A stretch of 64,000 nucleotides of DNA from Halobaculum gomorrense (GTDB taxonomy: Archaea > Halobacteriota > Halobacteria > Halobacteriales > Haloferacaceae): the NCBI RefSeq assembly GCF_900129775.1, contig NZ_FQWV01000006.1, positions 1 to 64,000 on the forward strand. The letters run 5' to 3'. The position numbers and the translations under genes are program-made. Numbering within the stretch: position 1 is the first letter of the stretch; each line of letters starts with the position of its first letter. Positions 26,280-35,045 of this stretch are shown one piece after another. Under the pieces are notes generated by a model. It did not search any database, had not been told where the DNA came from, and saw nothing but the letters and a program-made list of their open reading frames with translations.

Positions 26280-27497
26280 ATGTCCACCGCCGCCGATCCG
26301 CCGACCGAGGCCGACCCCGAACGGGTAGCCTCGGCGCTGTCGGGAGCGGCGTTCGTCCGCATGTACCCCCGGCCGACCGGCGACGCGCTCGCCGCGGCGG
26401 GGGTCCTCGCCCGCGCGCTCGACGAGCGCGGCACGCCGTTCCAGGTGCGGACCACGCGCGGTGACGCGGTCCCAGACGGCGACGGGAGCGCGCTCGCGGT
26501 GGGATGGCCCGCGCCGAACGCCACCGGGATCGCGCCCGGTTCGCGTCCGGTGTCGGCCGTCGCGGCCGCGATCGCCGACGCGCTCGGCGCCGACCCGGAC
26601 CCGCTCGTCGGGCTCGCCGGCGTCGTCGCCGCCGGCACCGTCTCCGGCGACGGGGCGAGCGGGGGCCTGCTCGAGGAGGCCGAACGCCGGGGCGTCGTCG
26701 ACCGACGGCCCGGCGTCGCGGTCCCCACGGCGGACCTCGCCGACGGACTCGCGCACTCGACGCTCATCCGGACGCCGTACTCCGGCGACGCAGAGGCCGC
26801 GCGCGAGGTGTGCGCGGACCTCGGGATCGCCGATTCCGACGGCGACGACCTCGACGAGGGCGACCACCGTCGACTCGCGTCGGCGGTCGCACTCGACGCG
26901 ACCGCCGACGCGACCGAGCGGGCCGTTTCGGCCGTCGAGCGGGCGCTGCGCCCGTACGCGACGCCGACCGGGCCGTTCGCGACGCTCGGCGGCCACGCGG
27001 ACGTGCTCAGTGCGCTGGCCCGCGAGCGTCCCGGACTGGGGGTGGCACTGGCGCTCGGCGGAGACGTGGCCGACGCGGCGCTGGCGACGTGGCGCGACCA
27101 CGCCGCCCGCGTCCACGAGGCGCTCGCGGACCCGACGACGGGCCGATACGACGGCGCGTTCGTCGCCCGCGTCGAGGCGGCGCCGGCCGACGCGCCGGCG
27201 CTCGCGGCCGCCGCGCGGCTCGTCCACGACTACGCGTCGCCGGAGCCGGTGGCACTCGTCGTCTCCGACGACGCGGCCGCCGCCGCGAGCGACGGGTCGA
27301 GCGACGTGACCGCCGCCCTGGGCGCCGGCGTCGATGCCACGACGGACAGCGACGAAGGCGACCGGGACGACCCCGCCGGCGTGGACCGAGACGGCGAGCA
27401 CGCCGCGGTGATCGGCGACGACCGCCTCGGCGAGGCGCGCTTCGCCGGCGGCGACGTACAGGCGTTCATCGGCGCGTTCAGGGAGGCCCTGCGATGA
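26280..27497 (+). CDS. RecJ-like DHH-superfamily protein, catalytic motifs degenerate
   Basis: A 405-residue Ala-rich acidic protein in the position that haloarchaea fill with a protein annotated as RecJ exonuclease. Fold-level cues remain (MYPRPTGDALAAAGVLARAL, then LVGLAGVVAAGTVSGDG and a C-terminal region ending RLGEARFAGGDVQAFIGAFREAL). The DHH triad and the D-x-D metal site of RecJ are not visible. It may be a non-catalytic partner, as some archaeal RecJ relatives are for replisome or Okazaki processing; inference from family knowledge. It overlaps pcc1 by ATGA, so the products are co-expressed. Confidence 0.68.
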   Translation: MSTAADPPTEADPERVASALSGAAFVRMYPRPTGDALAAAGVLARALDERGTPFQVRTTRGDAVPDGDGSALAVGWPAPNATGIAPGSRPVSAVAAAIADALGADPDPLVGLAGVVAAGTVSGDGASGGLLEEAERRGVVDRRPGVAVPTADLADGLAHSTLIRTPYSGDAEAAREVCADLGIADSDGDDLDEGDHRRLASAVALDATADATERAVSAVERALRPYATPTGPFATLGGHADVLSALARERPGLGVALALGGDVADAALATWRDHAARVHEALADPTTGRYDGAFVARVEAAPADAPALAAAARLVHDYASPEPVALVVSDDAAAAASDGSSDVTAALGAGVDATTDSDEGDRDDPAGVDRDGEHAAVIGDDRLGEARFAGGDVQAFIGAFREALR

Positions 27498-27904
27498 GCG
27501 GGCCCGAACGGCGCGAGGCCGACGACCGCGACCCGAACGCCGACGGCGACGACGCTGGCGACCTCGCGCGCACCGCGCTGGTCGAGACGACGCACGCCGA
27601 CGCCGGTGCTGCGGCGACGATCGCCGCGGCCATCTCGCCGGACAACACGGCTGACATTCGGACAGAGGCGGACGGATCGACGGTCGTGACCCGCGTCTCG
27701 CGGGCGACGACCGGCGGCGTCCTCGCCTCGGTGGACGACTATCTCGTGAATCTCGACGTGGCCGACGACGTGGTCGCGACGGGACGGGGAGACAAGGGCG
27801 ACACGAACGACGCGGAGGGATTCCGCGAGAGTAATGACGCGGAGGGTATCCGCGACATGAACGACACACGCGACACCGCAGACACAGACACACACGACAC
27901 ATGA
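27494..27904 (+). CDS. pcc1: KEOPS complex subunit Pcc1
   Basis: Dimerising subunit of the KEOPS complex, which makes the universal t6A modification at position 37 of ANN-reading tRNAs. At 136 residues, the core ALVETTHADAGAAATIAAAISPDN...VSRATTGGVLASVDDYLVNLDVAD (given in parts) is the Pcc1 signature and occupies about 28-95. Both ends are acidic and disordered, and the tail holds an imperfect NDAEG-F/I-R repeat plus Thr-Asp runs. It overlaps the RecJ-like gene by ATGA and rps3ae by ATGA. Confidence 0.85.
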   Translation: MSGPERREADDRDPNADGDDAGDLARTALVETTHADAGAAATIAAAISPDNTADIRTEADGSTVVTRVSRATTGGVLASVDDYLVNLDVADDVVATGRGDKGDTNDAEGFRESNDAEGIRDMNDTRDTADTDTHDT

Positions 27905-28542
27905 GCGAACGATCAGTCTCACGACAACGACAGGGGAAACGCTGGTACACCGTCCTCGCGCCCGAGCAGTTCGACCGAGCCGAACTCGGCGACACGATGG
28001 CCGAGGAGCCCGAGCAGGTCGTCGGCCGCACGGTCGAGACCACGCTCGGCGAGATCACCGGTGACCAAGGACAGGACAACGTCAAGCTGACGTTCAAGAT
28101 CACGGACGTCGGGTCGGACGCCGCGTACACCGAGTTCATCCAGCACGAGCTCACCCGCGATTACCTCCGCTCGATGGTCCGCCGCGGCGCCTCGAAGATC
28201 GACCTGCACATCACCGTGCGCACGACCGACGACTACCGCGTCCGCGTCAGCCCGGTCGCGTTCACGACGAAGAAGGCCGACCGCTCGCAGGAGCAGGCCA
28301 TCCGCCAGATCATGATCGACCTGGTCGAGCAGGCCGCCGAGGAACGGTCCTTCTCGGAGCTCATCGACTCCGTCGTCGAGGGACGCCTCTCGTCGGCGAT
28401 CTACGGCGAGGCGAAGACGGTGTACCCGCTTCGCCGCGTCGAGGTCCAGAAGCTCTCGCTTGAGGCACGGCCCGAGGAGATCGCCGCCGAGGAGGAGGCG
28501 GCCGTCGACGTGGACGACGACGACGTGGCCGTCGACGAGTAA
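27901..28542 (+). CDS. rps3ae: 30S ribosomal protein S3Ae (eS1)
   Basis: Archaeal/eukaryotic small-subunit protein eS1, 213 residues, starting MSERSVSRQRQGKRWYTVLAPEQF. Conserved blocks include GRTVETTLGEITGD, VKLTFKI, RRGASKID and a highly acidic C-terminus (VDVDDDDVAVDE). The start overlaps pcc1, so translation is coupled within the operon. A T-run follows the stop. Confidence 0.96.
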   Translation: MSERSVSRQRQGKRWYTVLAPEQFDRAELGDTMAEEPEQVVGRTVETTLGEITGDQGQDNVKLTFKITDVGSDAAYTEFIQHELTRDYLRSMVRRGASKIDLHITVRTTDDYRVRVSPVAFTTKKADRSQEQAIRQIMIDLVEQAAEERSFSELIDSVVEGRLSSAIYGEAKTVYPLRRVEVQKLSLEARPEEIAAEEEAAVDVDDDDVAVDE

Positions 28543-28563
28543 GCGACCGCCCGACGACCGACG

Positions 28564-28569
28564 TTTTTT
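28564..28569 (+). terminator. Poly-T terminator after rps3ae
   Basis: TTTTTT in GC-rich sequence 22 nt after the rps3ae stop. Archaeal termination typically uses T-runs in the non-template strand. No strong hairpin is needed or seen. Confidence 0.5.
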
Positions 28570-28595
28570 GTGTGCTCGCGGCCGGTCAGCGACGG

Positions 28596-29015
28596 CTACT
28601 CCTCGACGCGGACGACGCCGACCATCCCCGCCTGCTCGTGCGGGATGCAAAAGTACGTGTAGTCGCCGGGGACCTCGAAGGTGTGCTCGAAGCGCTGGTT
28701 CGCGGAGATCGCGCCCTTGCTCCCGTCCCAGGCCTCGCGTGCGGCGGCCTCGGAGTCGTACCCCCCGGTCGCGAAGTAGTCGGCGCCCTCGGGGATCTGG
28801 TCCTCGTAGGCGGTCACCGAATGCGCGCGAGTCGACGTGTTCTCCCAGACGACGGTGTCGCCGACGGACACCGTGATCTCGTAGGGACGGAACGCCTGGG
28901 CGGTCATGCCGATGTCGTAGTCGTCTGCGGCCGAGCTGGGAAGGACGGCCGAACAGCCGGCGAGTCCGATCGAGGCGCCGACCCCGGCGGCCGCGAGGAA
29001 GCGGCGTCTGTTCAT
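28596..29015 (-). CDS. Tat-exported lipoprotein cupredoxin (halocyanin-like)
   Basis: Blue-copper electron carrier candidate, 139 residues. The N-terminus MNRRRFLAAAGVGASIGLAGC joins a twin-arginine motif to a lipobox ending at Cys 21, so it should cross folded via Tat and be lipid-anchored outside the membrane. Copper ligands of the plastocyanin type are visible: His in TRAHSVTAY, then Cys, His and Met in YFCIPHEQAGM. The insertion EGADYFATGGYDSEAAAREAWDGS (by position, about 75-98) is usual in haloarchaeal halocyanin domains. The upstream extension to 29,222 is rejected because it lacks a signal. Confidence 0.9.
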   Translation of the reverse strand: MNRRRFLAAAGVGASIGLAGCSAVLPSSAADDYDIGMTAQAFRPYEITVSVGDTVVWENTSTRAHSVTAYEDQIPEGADYFATGGYDSEAAAREAWDGSKGAISANQRFEHTFEVPGDYTYFCIPHEQAGMVGVVRVEE

Positions 29016-29160
29016 ACGCCCGCGTTGGGTTCCGAGTCGTTTAGGCGGCGCGATCCGGGAGAAGAGCGCGCACGCGAACTGCCGTTGCCGGTCCGCCCGC
29101 CTCCGGCGCGGGTCGGACGGGATGGAAAGCCATACGGCCGGCGCCGTCGTCGCCCCGGAC

Positions 29161-29919
29161 ATGACCGACCGGCCGCGCTTCCTCTCCCGCTTGGGAGTGG
29201 CCGACGCCGTCACCGCCGGCAACGCCGCCCTCGGGACGCTCGCCGCCGCCGCGGTGGCGTTCGGCCCGACGCTGGCGGCGCGGCTCGTCCTCCTCGGGGC
29301 GGTCGCCGACGGGCTCGACGGCGTGCTCGCGCGCCGCTACGGCGGCACCGCGGTCGGTCCCCACCTGGACTCCCTCGCGGACGTCGCCTCCTTCGGTGTC
29401 GCCCCTGCACTGATCGTCGCCGCGACGGTGACGGCCGCGTACCCGCTCGATGCCGCCCCGCTCGCGTTCGCCGCCGGGCTGCTCGTCCCCGCCGCGTACG
29501 TCGCGTTCGCCGTGATCCGGCTGGCCGTCTACACCGTCGAGGACGAGGGCGCGAAGACGACCCACGGCGTCCCGACGACGCTCGCGGCGACGGTGATCGC
29601 CGCCTCGGTGCTCGCGGGGCTGGACTCGCCCGCGGTGGTGCTGGGGCTGGCGGCGGCGTCGGCGCCGCTGATGGTGACGCCGGTCCGGTACCCCGACCTG
29701 CACCCGCAGGACGCGCTCGTGATGGGGGTCGTGCAGGCGTGTGCGATCTCGTTCACGGGGATGGCCGGCGAGTCGTTCGCGTTCGCGCTGTTGTTCCTCG
29801 CGCTCGGCTATCTGGTCTTTGGCCCGCGCTTCTACTGGCGGAGCGTGGACGAACCGGGGGGCTCGTGTGACGCCGCCGAGGAGTCACCCGGCGGGGACGA
29901 CGGCGAACTCGGCGCCTGA
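29161..29919 (+). CDS. pssA: CDP-alcohol phosphatidyltransferase, probably archaetidylserine synthase
   Basis: Membrane enzyme of polar-lipid synthesis, 252 residues from the ATG at 29161. The CDP-alcohol signature D-x2-DG-x2-AR-x7-G-x3-D-x3-D is complete in ADGLDGVLARRYGG...PHLDSLAD (about 44-67). About seven membrane helices follow. In haloarchaea close relatives make archaetidylserine, the precursor of the lipid that archaeosortase ArtA attaches to surface proteins; that assignment is by recall and the substrate is inferred. The C-terminal tail is acidic. Confidence 0.8.
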   Translation: MTDRPRFLSRLGVADAVTAGNAALGTLAAAAVAFGPTLAARLVLLGAVADGLDGVLARRYGGTAVGPHLDSLADVASFGVAPALIVAATVTAAYPLDAAPLAFAAGLLVPAAYVAFAVIRLAVYTVEDEGAKTTHGVPTTLAATVIAASVLAGLDSPAVVLGLAAASAPLMVTPVRYPDLHPQDALVMGVVQACAISFTGMAGESFAFALLFLALGYLVFGPRFYWRSVDEPGGSCDAAEESPGGDDGELGA

Positions 29920-29975
29920 TCTCTCGACTCCCGACGCCCCGACTCGTCGCCTACAACCGCCGTTCGGCCGCCGAC

Positions 29976-30278
29976 TCAGCCGACGATCCGCCCGTACACC
30001 CGCGCCGTCCAGTCGCCGCCGTAGATACCGTCGGGGAGGCGCTCGCGCCACTCCACCGCGCGGCCGGTCTCGTCGTCGTCGCCCAGCGCCGCGAGGTCAT
30101 CGGAGACGGCGGGATCGGCCGCGCGGAGGCGGCGGAGTTCCGCGGCCGATCGCGTCGACTCGACGCGAGTTGCGATCACGTCGTCGTGCTCCCGGCGCGG
30201 GTCGCGTGCGGGCCGGTCGCCCTCGTCGCCGCGGTCGCCTTCGTCTGGGGACGCGCTCCCGGCGGCGTCATCACTCAT
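29976..30278 (-). CDS. Conserved haloarchaeal acidic protein, unknown function
   Basis: A 100-residue soluble protein starting MSDDAAGSASPDEG. The first 35 residues are acidic and disordered. The conserved-looking part is AELRRLRAADPAVSDDLAALGD and the end WRERLPDGIYGGDWTARVYGRIVG, rich in Trp/Tyr/Gly, which reads as a small folded tail. It is divergent from hisD with about 70 nt between starts. No function suggested. Confidence 0.6.
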   Translation of the reverse strand: MSDDAAGSASPDEGDRGDEGDRPARDPRREHDDVIATRVESTRSAAELRRLRAADPAVSDDLAALGDDDETGRAVEWRERLPDGIYGGDWTARVYGRIVG

Positions 30279-30350
30279 ACGACCCCCACCCGTGGCCACC
30301 CCGATGCGCGTTCCGGGAACGGTTTACCCCCGGCCCGCCAGTGGTCGCAC

Positions 30351-31649
30351 ATGGAGCTGAGACAGGTCGCAGACCTCTCGCCGGACGAGCGGCGGACGTT
30401 CTTCGAGCGCGACGCCGGCGTCGACGCGGTTCGTGGCGACGTGCGCGACATCGTCGAGCGCGTCCGCGACGAGGGAGACGCCGCGGTCCGGAAGTTCTCC
30501 CGCGAGTTCGACGGCGTCGAGGTGGCGAACATCGACATCACCGACGAGGCCGAGCGCGCCGTCGACGCCGTCGACGACGACGTGCTCGCGGCGATCTGCG
30601 AGTCGATCGCGAACGTCCGCGAGTTCCACGAGGCGCAGGTGCCCGACGACTGGACCCGCGAGTTCGACGATGGCCGCGTGCTCGGCAAGCGATTCCGCCC
30701 GCTGGACCGCGTCGGCGTGTACGTCCCCGGCGGCACCGCCGCGTACCCCTCGTCGGCGATCATGGGGGTCGTCCCGGCCACCGTCGCGGGCGTCGAGCAC
30801 GTCGCGGTCGTGACGCCGCCGGCCGACGAGATCAACCCGGCGACGCTGGCGGCGGTCCACGAAGCCGGCGCCGACGCCGTCTACTCCGTCGGGGGCGCAC
30901 AGGGGATCGCCGCGCTGGCGTACGGCACCGAGACGGTGACGCGCGTGCGCAAGATCGTCGGCCCGGGAAACAAGTGGGTGACCGCCGCGAAAGCGGAGGT
31001 CCGCGGCGACGCGGAGATCGACTTCCTCGCCGGACCCTCAGAGGTGCTGGTGCTCGCCGACGAGACGGCCGACCCGGCGGCCGTCGCCGCCGACCTGATC
31101 GCGCAGGCGGAGCACGACCCGAACGCATCGGTCGTCGCGGTGACCGACGACGAGGCGCTGGCGGAGGCGGTCTGCGCGGAGGTCGAGGCGCGAGCGCCCG
31201 ACCGCGAGCGCGCGGAGACGATCGAGGCCGCCCTCGACAACGGCGCCTCGGGCGTGCTCGTGGCGCGCTCGATGCCCGAGGCGGTGCTGTTCGCCGAGGA
31301 GTACGCCGCCGAGCACCTCTCGATCCAGGCGGAGGACGACGAGGCGCTGCTCGACCGCATCTCGAACGTCGGCTCGGCGTTCCTCGGGCCGTACACTCCG
31401 GTCGCCGCCGGCGACTACGCCTCCGGGACCAACCACGTCCTCCCGACAAACGGCGGCGCGAAGGCGTTCGGCGGGCTCTCGACGGACACCTTCCTCCGGT
31501 CGTCGACCGTCCAGCGGCTCTCCGAGGACGCCCTGCGCGACCTCTCGGGGACGGTGACGACGCTCGCGGAGGCCGAGGGCCTGGAGGCGCACGCCGAGAG
31601 CGTCCGGGCCCGCTTCGAGGACGAGTCCCACTTCGGGGACGAGTCCTAG
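30351..31649 (+). CDS. hisD: Histidinol dehydrogenase
   Basis: Catalyses the last two steps of histidine synthesis, oxidising L-histidinol to L-histidine with two NAD and a bound zinc. It is 432 residues, normal family length. Signature segments include VGVYVPGGTAAYPSSA, the core GPGNKWVTAAKAEVRG, IDFLAGPSEVLVLAD, AQAEHDPNASVV (zinc/substrate His and Gln) and SAEHLSIQ-like AAEHLSIQ with the catalytic Glu-His. The start ATG at 30351 follows GGTTTACCCC, a probable promoter. No other his gene is adjacent, as is usual in haloarchaea. Confidence 0.96.
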   Translation: MELRQVADLSPDERRTFFERDAGVDAVRGDVRDIVERVRDEGDAAVRKFSREFDGVEVANIDITDEAERAVDAVDDDVLAAICESIANVREFHEAQVPDDWTREFDDGRVLGKRFRPLDRVGVYVPGGTAAYPSSAIMGVVPATVAGVEHVAVVTPPADEINPATLAAVHEAGADAVYSVGGAQGIAALAYGTETVTRVRKIVGPGNKWVTAAKAEVRGDAEIDFLAGPSEVLVLADETADPAAVAADLIAQAEHDPNASVVAVTDDEALAEAVCAEVEARAPDRERAETIEAALDNGASGVLVARSMPEAVLFAEEYAAEHLSIQAEDDEALLDRISNVGSAFLGPYTPVAAGDYASGTNHVLPTNGGAKAFGGLSTDTFLRSSTVQRLSEDALRDLSGTVTTLAEAEGLEAHAESVRARFEDESHFGDES

Positions 31650-31744
31650 CACGTCGCGTTCGAGCGCGCGTCCGTTCGACTCGGCACCGGCGACCCGTGC
31701 GAGGCGGCGTCAAGGTTTTACCCGAGTATCCGAATCGATCATAC

Positions 31745-32113
31745 ATGAGTACCAACGCGTCCGGAGGCGGCGACCTCGACTCCGCCGTCACGATCACGCA
31801 GGCGGCGGCCGAGGAGGCGCTCTCGCTCATGGAGGGCGAGGGGATGGACGTGGACATCGGCGGGCTGCGCCTGTTCGTCCAGCAGGGCGGCTGCGCGGGG
31901 CTGTCGTACGGGATGCGCTTCGACACCGAACCCGAGGAGGACGACCGCGTGACCCAACAGCACGGACTGCGCGTGTTCGTCGACCCGGCGTCGATGAACT
32001 ACATCGGCGGGTCGACGCTCGACTACGAGTCGGGGCTGCAGGCCGCGGGATTCACCGTCGAGAACCCGAACGTCGAGGCCGAGTGCGGCTGCGGCGAGTC
32101 GTTCCGAACGTAG
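31745..32113 (+). CDS. HesB/IscA-family iron-sulfur cluster protein
   Basis: A-type iron-sulfur carrier of 122 residues. The three conserved cysteines are present: Cys in QQGGCAGLSYGM and the C-terminal pair in AECGCGESF. DYESGLQAAGFTVENPN, between them, is a family hallmark. Such proteins hand clusters to apo-enzymes in the cytoplasm. The N-terminal dozen residues (MSTNASGGGDLD) are a halophilic extension. Predicted leaderless from an A/T-rich stretch (GGTTTTACCC) upstream. Confidence 0.93.
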   Translation: MSTNASGGGDLDSAVTITQAAAEEALSLMEGEGMDVDIGGLRLFVQQGGCAGLSYGMRFDTEPEEDDRVTQQHGLRVFVDPASMNYIGGSTLDYESGLQAAGFTVENPNVEAECGCGESFRT

Positions 32114-32235
32114 GCCGGACCGACGGACCACACGATCGGATCCGCACGCCACCGATTCTCACGACTGGTCGGTCCGTCTCGACAGGGGGCACTCCGACCC
32201 AGACGCTTTAACAGCCAGCGTCGCCTCCGTCTGGT

Positions 32236-32478
32236 ATGAATCTGGAAGTCGTCGAGACGGCGGCCGGCGAGCTGTACGTCGACCGCGCGGGCGGCGAGCG
32301 CGGGTCGAAAGCGCCCTTCTATCACGTGTACGCGGACGAAGCGGGCGAGACCCGCTGGGGCTACTTCTGCGGGAACTGCGAGACGGTGAACAACGCGATG
32401 GACTCGATGGGCCGCATCGAGTGCAACGAGTGCGGCAACATGCGCAAGCCCGACGAGTGGGACGCCGCCCACGAATAG
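32236..32478 (+). CDS. Small zinc-ribbon protein (DUF5816-like)
   Basis: An 80-residue protein with two CxxC knuckles, YFCGNCETV and IECNECGNM, that should bind one zinc. The N-terminal half is a beta-rich segment (MNLEVVETAAGELYVDR...). I recall the haloarchaeal family as DUF5816. CxxC zinc proteins of this size are often RNA-binding or regulatory in haloarchaea, but no function is established here. Separate unit, with TTTAACAG about 27 nt before the ATG. Confidence 0.8.
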   Translation: MNLEVVETAAGELYVDRAGGERGSKAPFYHVYADEAGETRWGYFCGNCETVNNAMDSMGRIECNECGNMRKPDEWDAAHE

Positions 32479-32562
32479 TGTTGCTGAGGGAGCGAAGCGA
32501 GCGAGCCAGTACTAACGGAAACGAACACGGGAGATAAGTGGCGGCCGGTCACACTCGGGGCC

Positions 32563-33153
32563 GTGCTCGAACTCCCTCTCGCTCAGTCGGGAACTGCACT
32601 CGTACGGGAGGCGATCGAACGGTTCCTCACCGATGTCGCCGACGCCCTGCCAAACGTCATCGCCGGCGTCGTCTTCCTGCTCATCGCGGGCATCGCGATG
32701 AAGGTGTTCATGACCGCCCTTCGGGAAGCACTGAAGCGGACCATCGCCGGCGAATCTCCCGTCTACCGGCAGTTCGTCGCCACCATCGTCGCGGTGTTCC
32801 TGTGGTTCGGCGTCGGTCTCTCGTTTCTCTCTATCGTCGGGCTCGACGGCATCGCCACCTCACTGGGCACGGCCGCGGGGTTCGTTGCGCTCGGTATCTC
32901 CTACGCCACCTCGGGGATGATCGCCGACGCAGTCGCCGGCGTCTATCTCCTGCGTGACGAGGACTTCAACCCCGGCGACACCGTCGACATCGGCGGCACG
33001 GTCGGCGTCGTGAAGTCGATCGAACTGCGCAAGACTCGCCTCGCGGTCGACGACGACACCGTCGTCCGCGGGAACGCCGAGATCGAGAAGAAGTGGACGA
33101 AGGTCGGGGACGCCGTAGCGGATCAGGAGACTCCGTCACCCGCGGGCGACTGA
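32563..33153 (+). CDS. MscS-family mechanosensitive channel (small)
   Basis: A 196-residue channel starting at a GTG. Three membrane segments are visible (about 25-50, 65-90 and 95-120); the last, TAAGFVALGISYATSGMIAD, is the pore-lining type helix of MscS. A short beta domain with EDFNPGDTVDIGGTVGVVKSIELRKT follows. It ends soon after the beta domain, so it lacks most of the C-terminal cage found in full MscS proteins such as the one encoded at 52.2-53.3 kb. Function: release of solutes on hypo-osmotic shock. Confidence 0.83.
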   Translation: MLELPLAQSGTALVREAIERFLTDVADALPNVIAGVVFLLIAGIAMKVFMTALREALKRTIAGESPVYRQFVATIVAVFLWFGVGLSFLSIVGLDGIATSLGTAAGFVALGISYATSGMIADAVAGVYLLRDEDFNPGDTVDIGGTVGVVKSIELRKTRLAVDDDTVVRGNAEIEKKWTKVGDAVADQETPSPAGD

Positions 33154-33290
33154 ACGGACGGATTCTGGACGCGGCGTGACTGGGGGGCCAATCGTCGGTT
33201 CGGACCGACCGTCCCCGGATAGACTGTCACCGAATATCATGACACACGTTCTGCCGCGAGTTTAACTCCGATGAGGTGGTAGTGTTCGTT

Positions 33291-34331
33291 ATGTTCGTGG
33301 GACACGCGTTGGCGGCGTTCGCACTCGTCGCGGTCGTCGCCCGGCGCCTCGGCGAGCGCCCGGCACGTGCGCTCACGTTCGGCGCCGTCGCGGGGGCGTT
33401 CGCCGCTGCGCCGGATGTCGACATCGGGTACGCCCTCGTCGGCGTCGCCGCAGGCGCGAGCGGGGGCGCCGGCCCGCTCGGGCTCGCCGAGTCGTTCTGG
33501 TCGACCGGGAACGTCGTCCACCGCGCAGTCACCCACTCGCTGGTGGTCGCGCCCGTCGTCGCCGCCGTCGCCGCGGCGTGGGTTCACGGGCGGGCGGACG
33601 CCCGGGCGATCGCGCTCGGGCTGGCGGCGGGACTCGTCGCGGTCGTCGCCGCAGTCGGCGGTCCGCTGGCCGCGCTGGTGACGCTGGCGTTCGTCGCGAC
33701 CGCGCTGGCGCTGGCGGCGGCAGTCCGGTCCCGCACGGAACTTTCGGCGCGCGCGACGTTCGCGCTCGCGCTCGTCGGGCTGGTCTCGCATCCGTTCGGC
33801 GACGTGTTCACGGGCGAGCCGCCGGCGCTGTTGTACCCCGTCGCCGCCGAGGTGCTCTCCGCGCGCGTCGCGCTGTCGGCGGACCCGACGCTCCATCTCC
33901 TGGGCGCCTTCGCGATCGAACTCGCGACGATCTGGGCCGCAGCGATCGTCTGGATCCGACTCCGTGCACAGCGAGACGGGCGCCTCGCGGCCGCCGACCG
34001 CGCCGGTCGTGTTGCGGCTCCGGCGTGGCTGCGCGACCGGCTCGACCCGCGAGCGCTCGCGGGCGCCGGCTACGCCGCGAGCGCGTTCGTCATCCCCGCG
34101 CCGACGCTGGAGCTGTCGTATCCGTTCGTGTTCTCCGTGCTGGCGGTCGGCGCGGTCGCCGTGGTTCCGATCCGGATCCGCCGTCTCGGACGCTGGCGCG
34201 AGCGCGGGCGTGCGGCACTGGCGCCCGAGCTTTCGGCGCCGGGCACCGAACGGGCGGTCGTCACCGCGCTGACGGCCGTGTCGCTCGCGGCGGGCGCGTA
34301 CCTAGTCGCGTACCTCGCGGGGGTCCCCTGA
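33291..34331 (+). CDS. Membrane-bound metal-dependent hydrolase family protein (YdjM-like)
   Basis: A 346-residue polytopic membrane protein with eight or more hydrophobic segments. Start ATG at 33291 gives MFVGHALAAFAL; an upstream GTG-type start is less likely. Residues AAAPDVD, NVVHRAVTHSLV and VSHPFGDVFTG reproduce the His/Asp pattern of the YdjM-type putative hydrolases (DUF457), whose activity is unproven. It is likely in the membrane with the His/Asp residues clustering between helices. Stand-alone gene. Confidence 0.75.
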   Translation: MFVGHALAAFALVAVVARRLGERPARALTFGAVAGAFAAAPDVDIGYALVGVAAGASGGAGPLGLAESFWSTGNVVHRAVTHSLVVAPVVAAVAAAWVHGRADARAIALGLAAGLVAVVAAVGGPLAALVTLAFVATALALAAAVRSRTELSARATFALALVGLVSHPFGDVFTGEPPALLYPVAAEVLSARVALSADPTLHLLGAFAIELATIWAAAIVWIRLRAQRDGRLAAADRAGRVAAPAWLRDRLDPRALAGAGYAASAFVIPAPTLELSYPFVFSVLAVGAVAVVPIRIRRLGRWRERGRAALAPELSAPGTERAVVTALTAVSLAAGAYLVAYLAGVP

Positions 34332-34403
34332 CCCGTCGCGGCCGGCACCGACGGTCCCCGTCGGCCGGCGGTTTTTAGGTTCACCCCCGGCGTACTCGCT
34401 GGC

Positions 34404-35045
34404 ATGCAGCGGCACACGGGGCTTCGTCGAGCCGTCGACAGTCGGCGGCCGAACGCGGTCCTCGGATGGACGGTGTTGGCGTTCATCACGGCGGTCGCGC
34501 TCCGGGAGATCGCCGTCGGTGAACAGCTGTGGGGGGCACTCGTTCTCGGGGCCGTCGCAATCGCTGTGGTCCCACCGGTCGCCTTCCGCGACGCGACGGC
34601 GATGCTACCGTGGGAAGTGCTCGCGCTCGCGTCGCTGCCGGCGGTCGGCCGCACGCTCGTCCTGGGCGAGACGGTGGGCGGGATCACTTTCACGGGGCGC
34701 GTCACGACGTACTTGGCGGTCGCGACGGTCGCGCTGGTCGTCGCCGTCGAGTTCGACGTGTTCACCCCGGTTCGTATGAACTACGCGTTCGCCGTCGTCT
34801 TCGTGACCGTGACCACCATGGCCGCCGCGGGGGTGTGGGCGGTGGTTCGGTACCTCGCCGACACCCTCATGGGAACGTCGTACCTCCTGGACGGACGGGC
34901 AGAACACGCCGTGGAGACGGCGCTGATGTGGGACTTCGTTGCCGCCACCGTCGCCGGCATCGCGGCGGGGCTACTGTTCGAGTACTACTTCCGCCGCCGT
35001 GCCGGCGCCGACGAGCGGGTCGTCGTGGAGGTGCCGGAGGCGTGA
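34404..35045 (+). CDS. Six-helix membrane protein, unknown function
   Basis: A 213-residue integral membrane protein starting MQRHTGLRRAVDSRRP. Hydrophobic segments lie at about 18-38, 42-57, 68-85, 100-120, 125-150 and 178-198. A conserved-looking pair VEFDVFTPVRMNYAFAVVFV and ALMWDFVAATVAGIAAG spans the C-terminal half. The next gene starts in its stop codon (GTGA) and also encodes a membrane protein, so the two may form a complex. Function unknown. Confidence 0.65.
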   Translation: MQRHTGLRRAVDSRRPNAVLGWTVLAFITAVALREIAVGEQLWGALVLGAVAIAVVPPVAFRDATAMLPWEVLALASLPAVGRTLVLGETVGGITFTGRVTTYLAVATVALVVAVEFDVFTPVRMNYAFAVVFVTVTTMAAAGVWAVVRYLADTLMGTSYLLDGRAEHAVETALMWDFVAATVAGIAAGLLFEYYFRRRAGADERVVVEVPEA

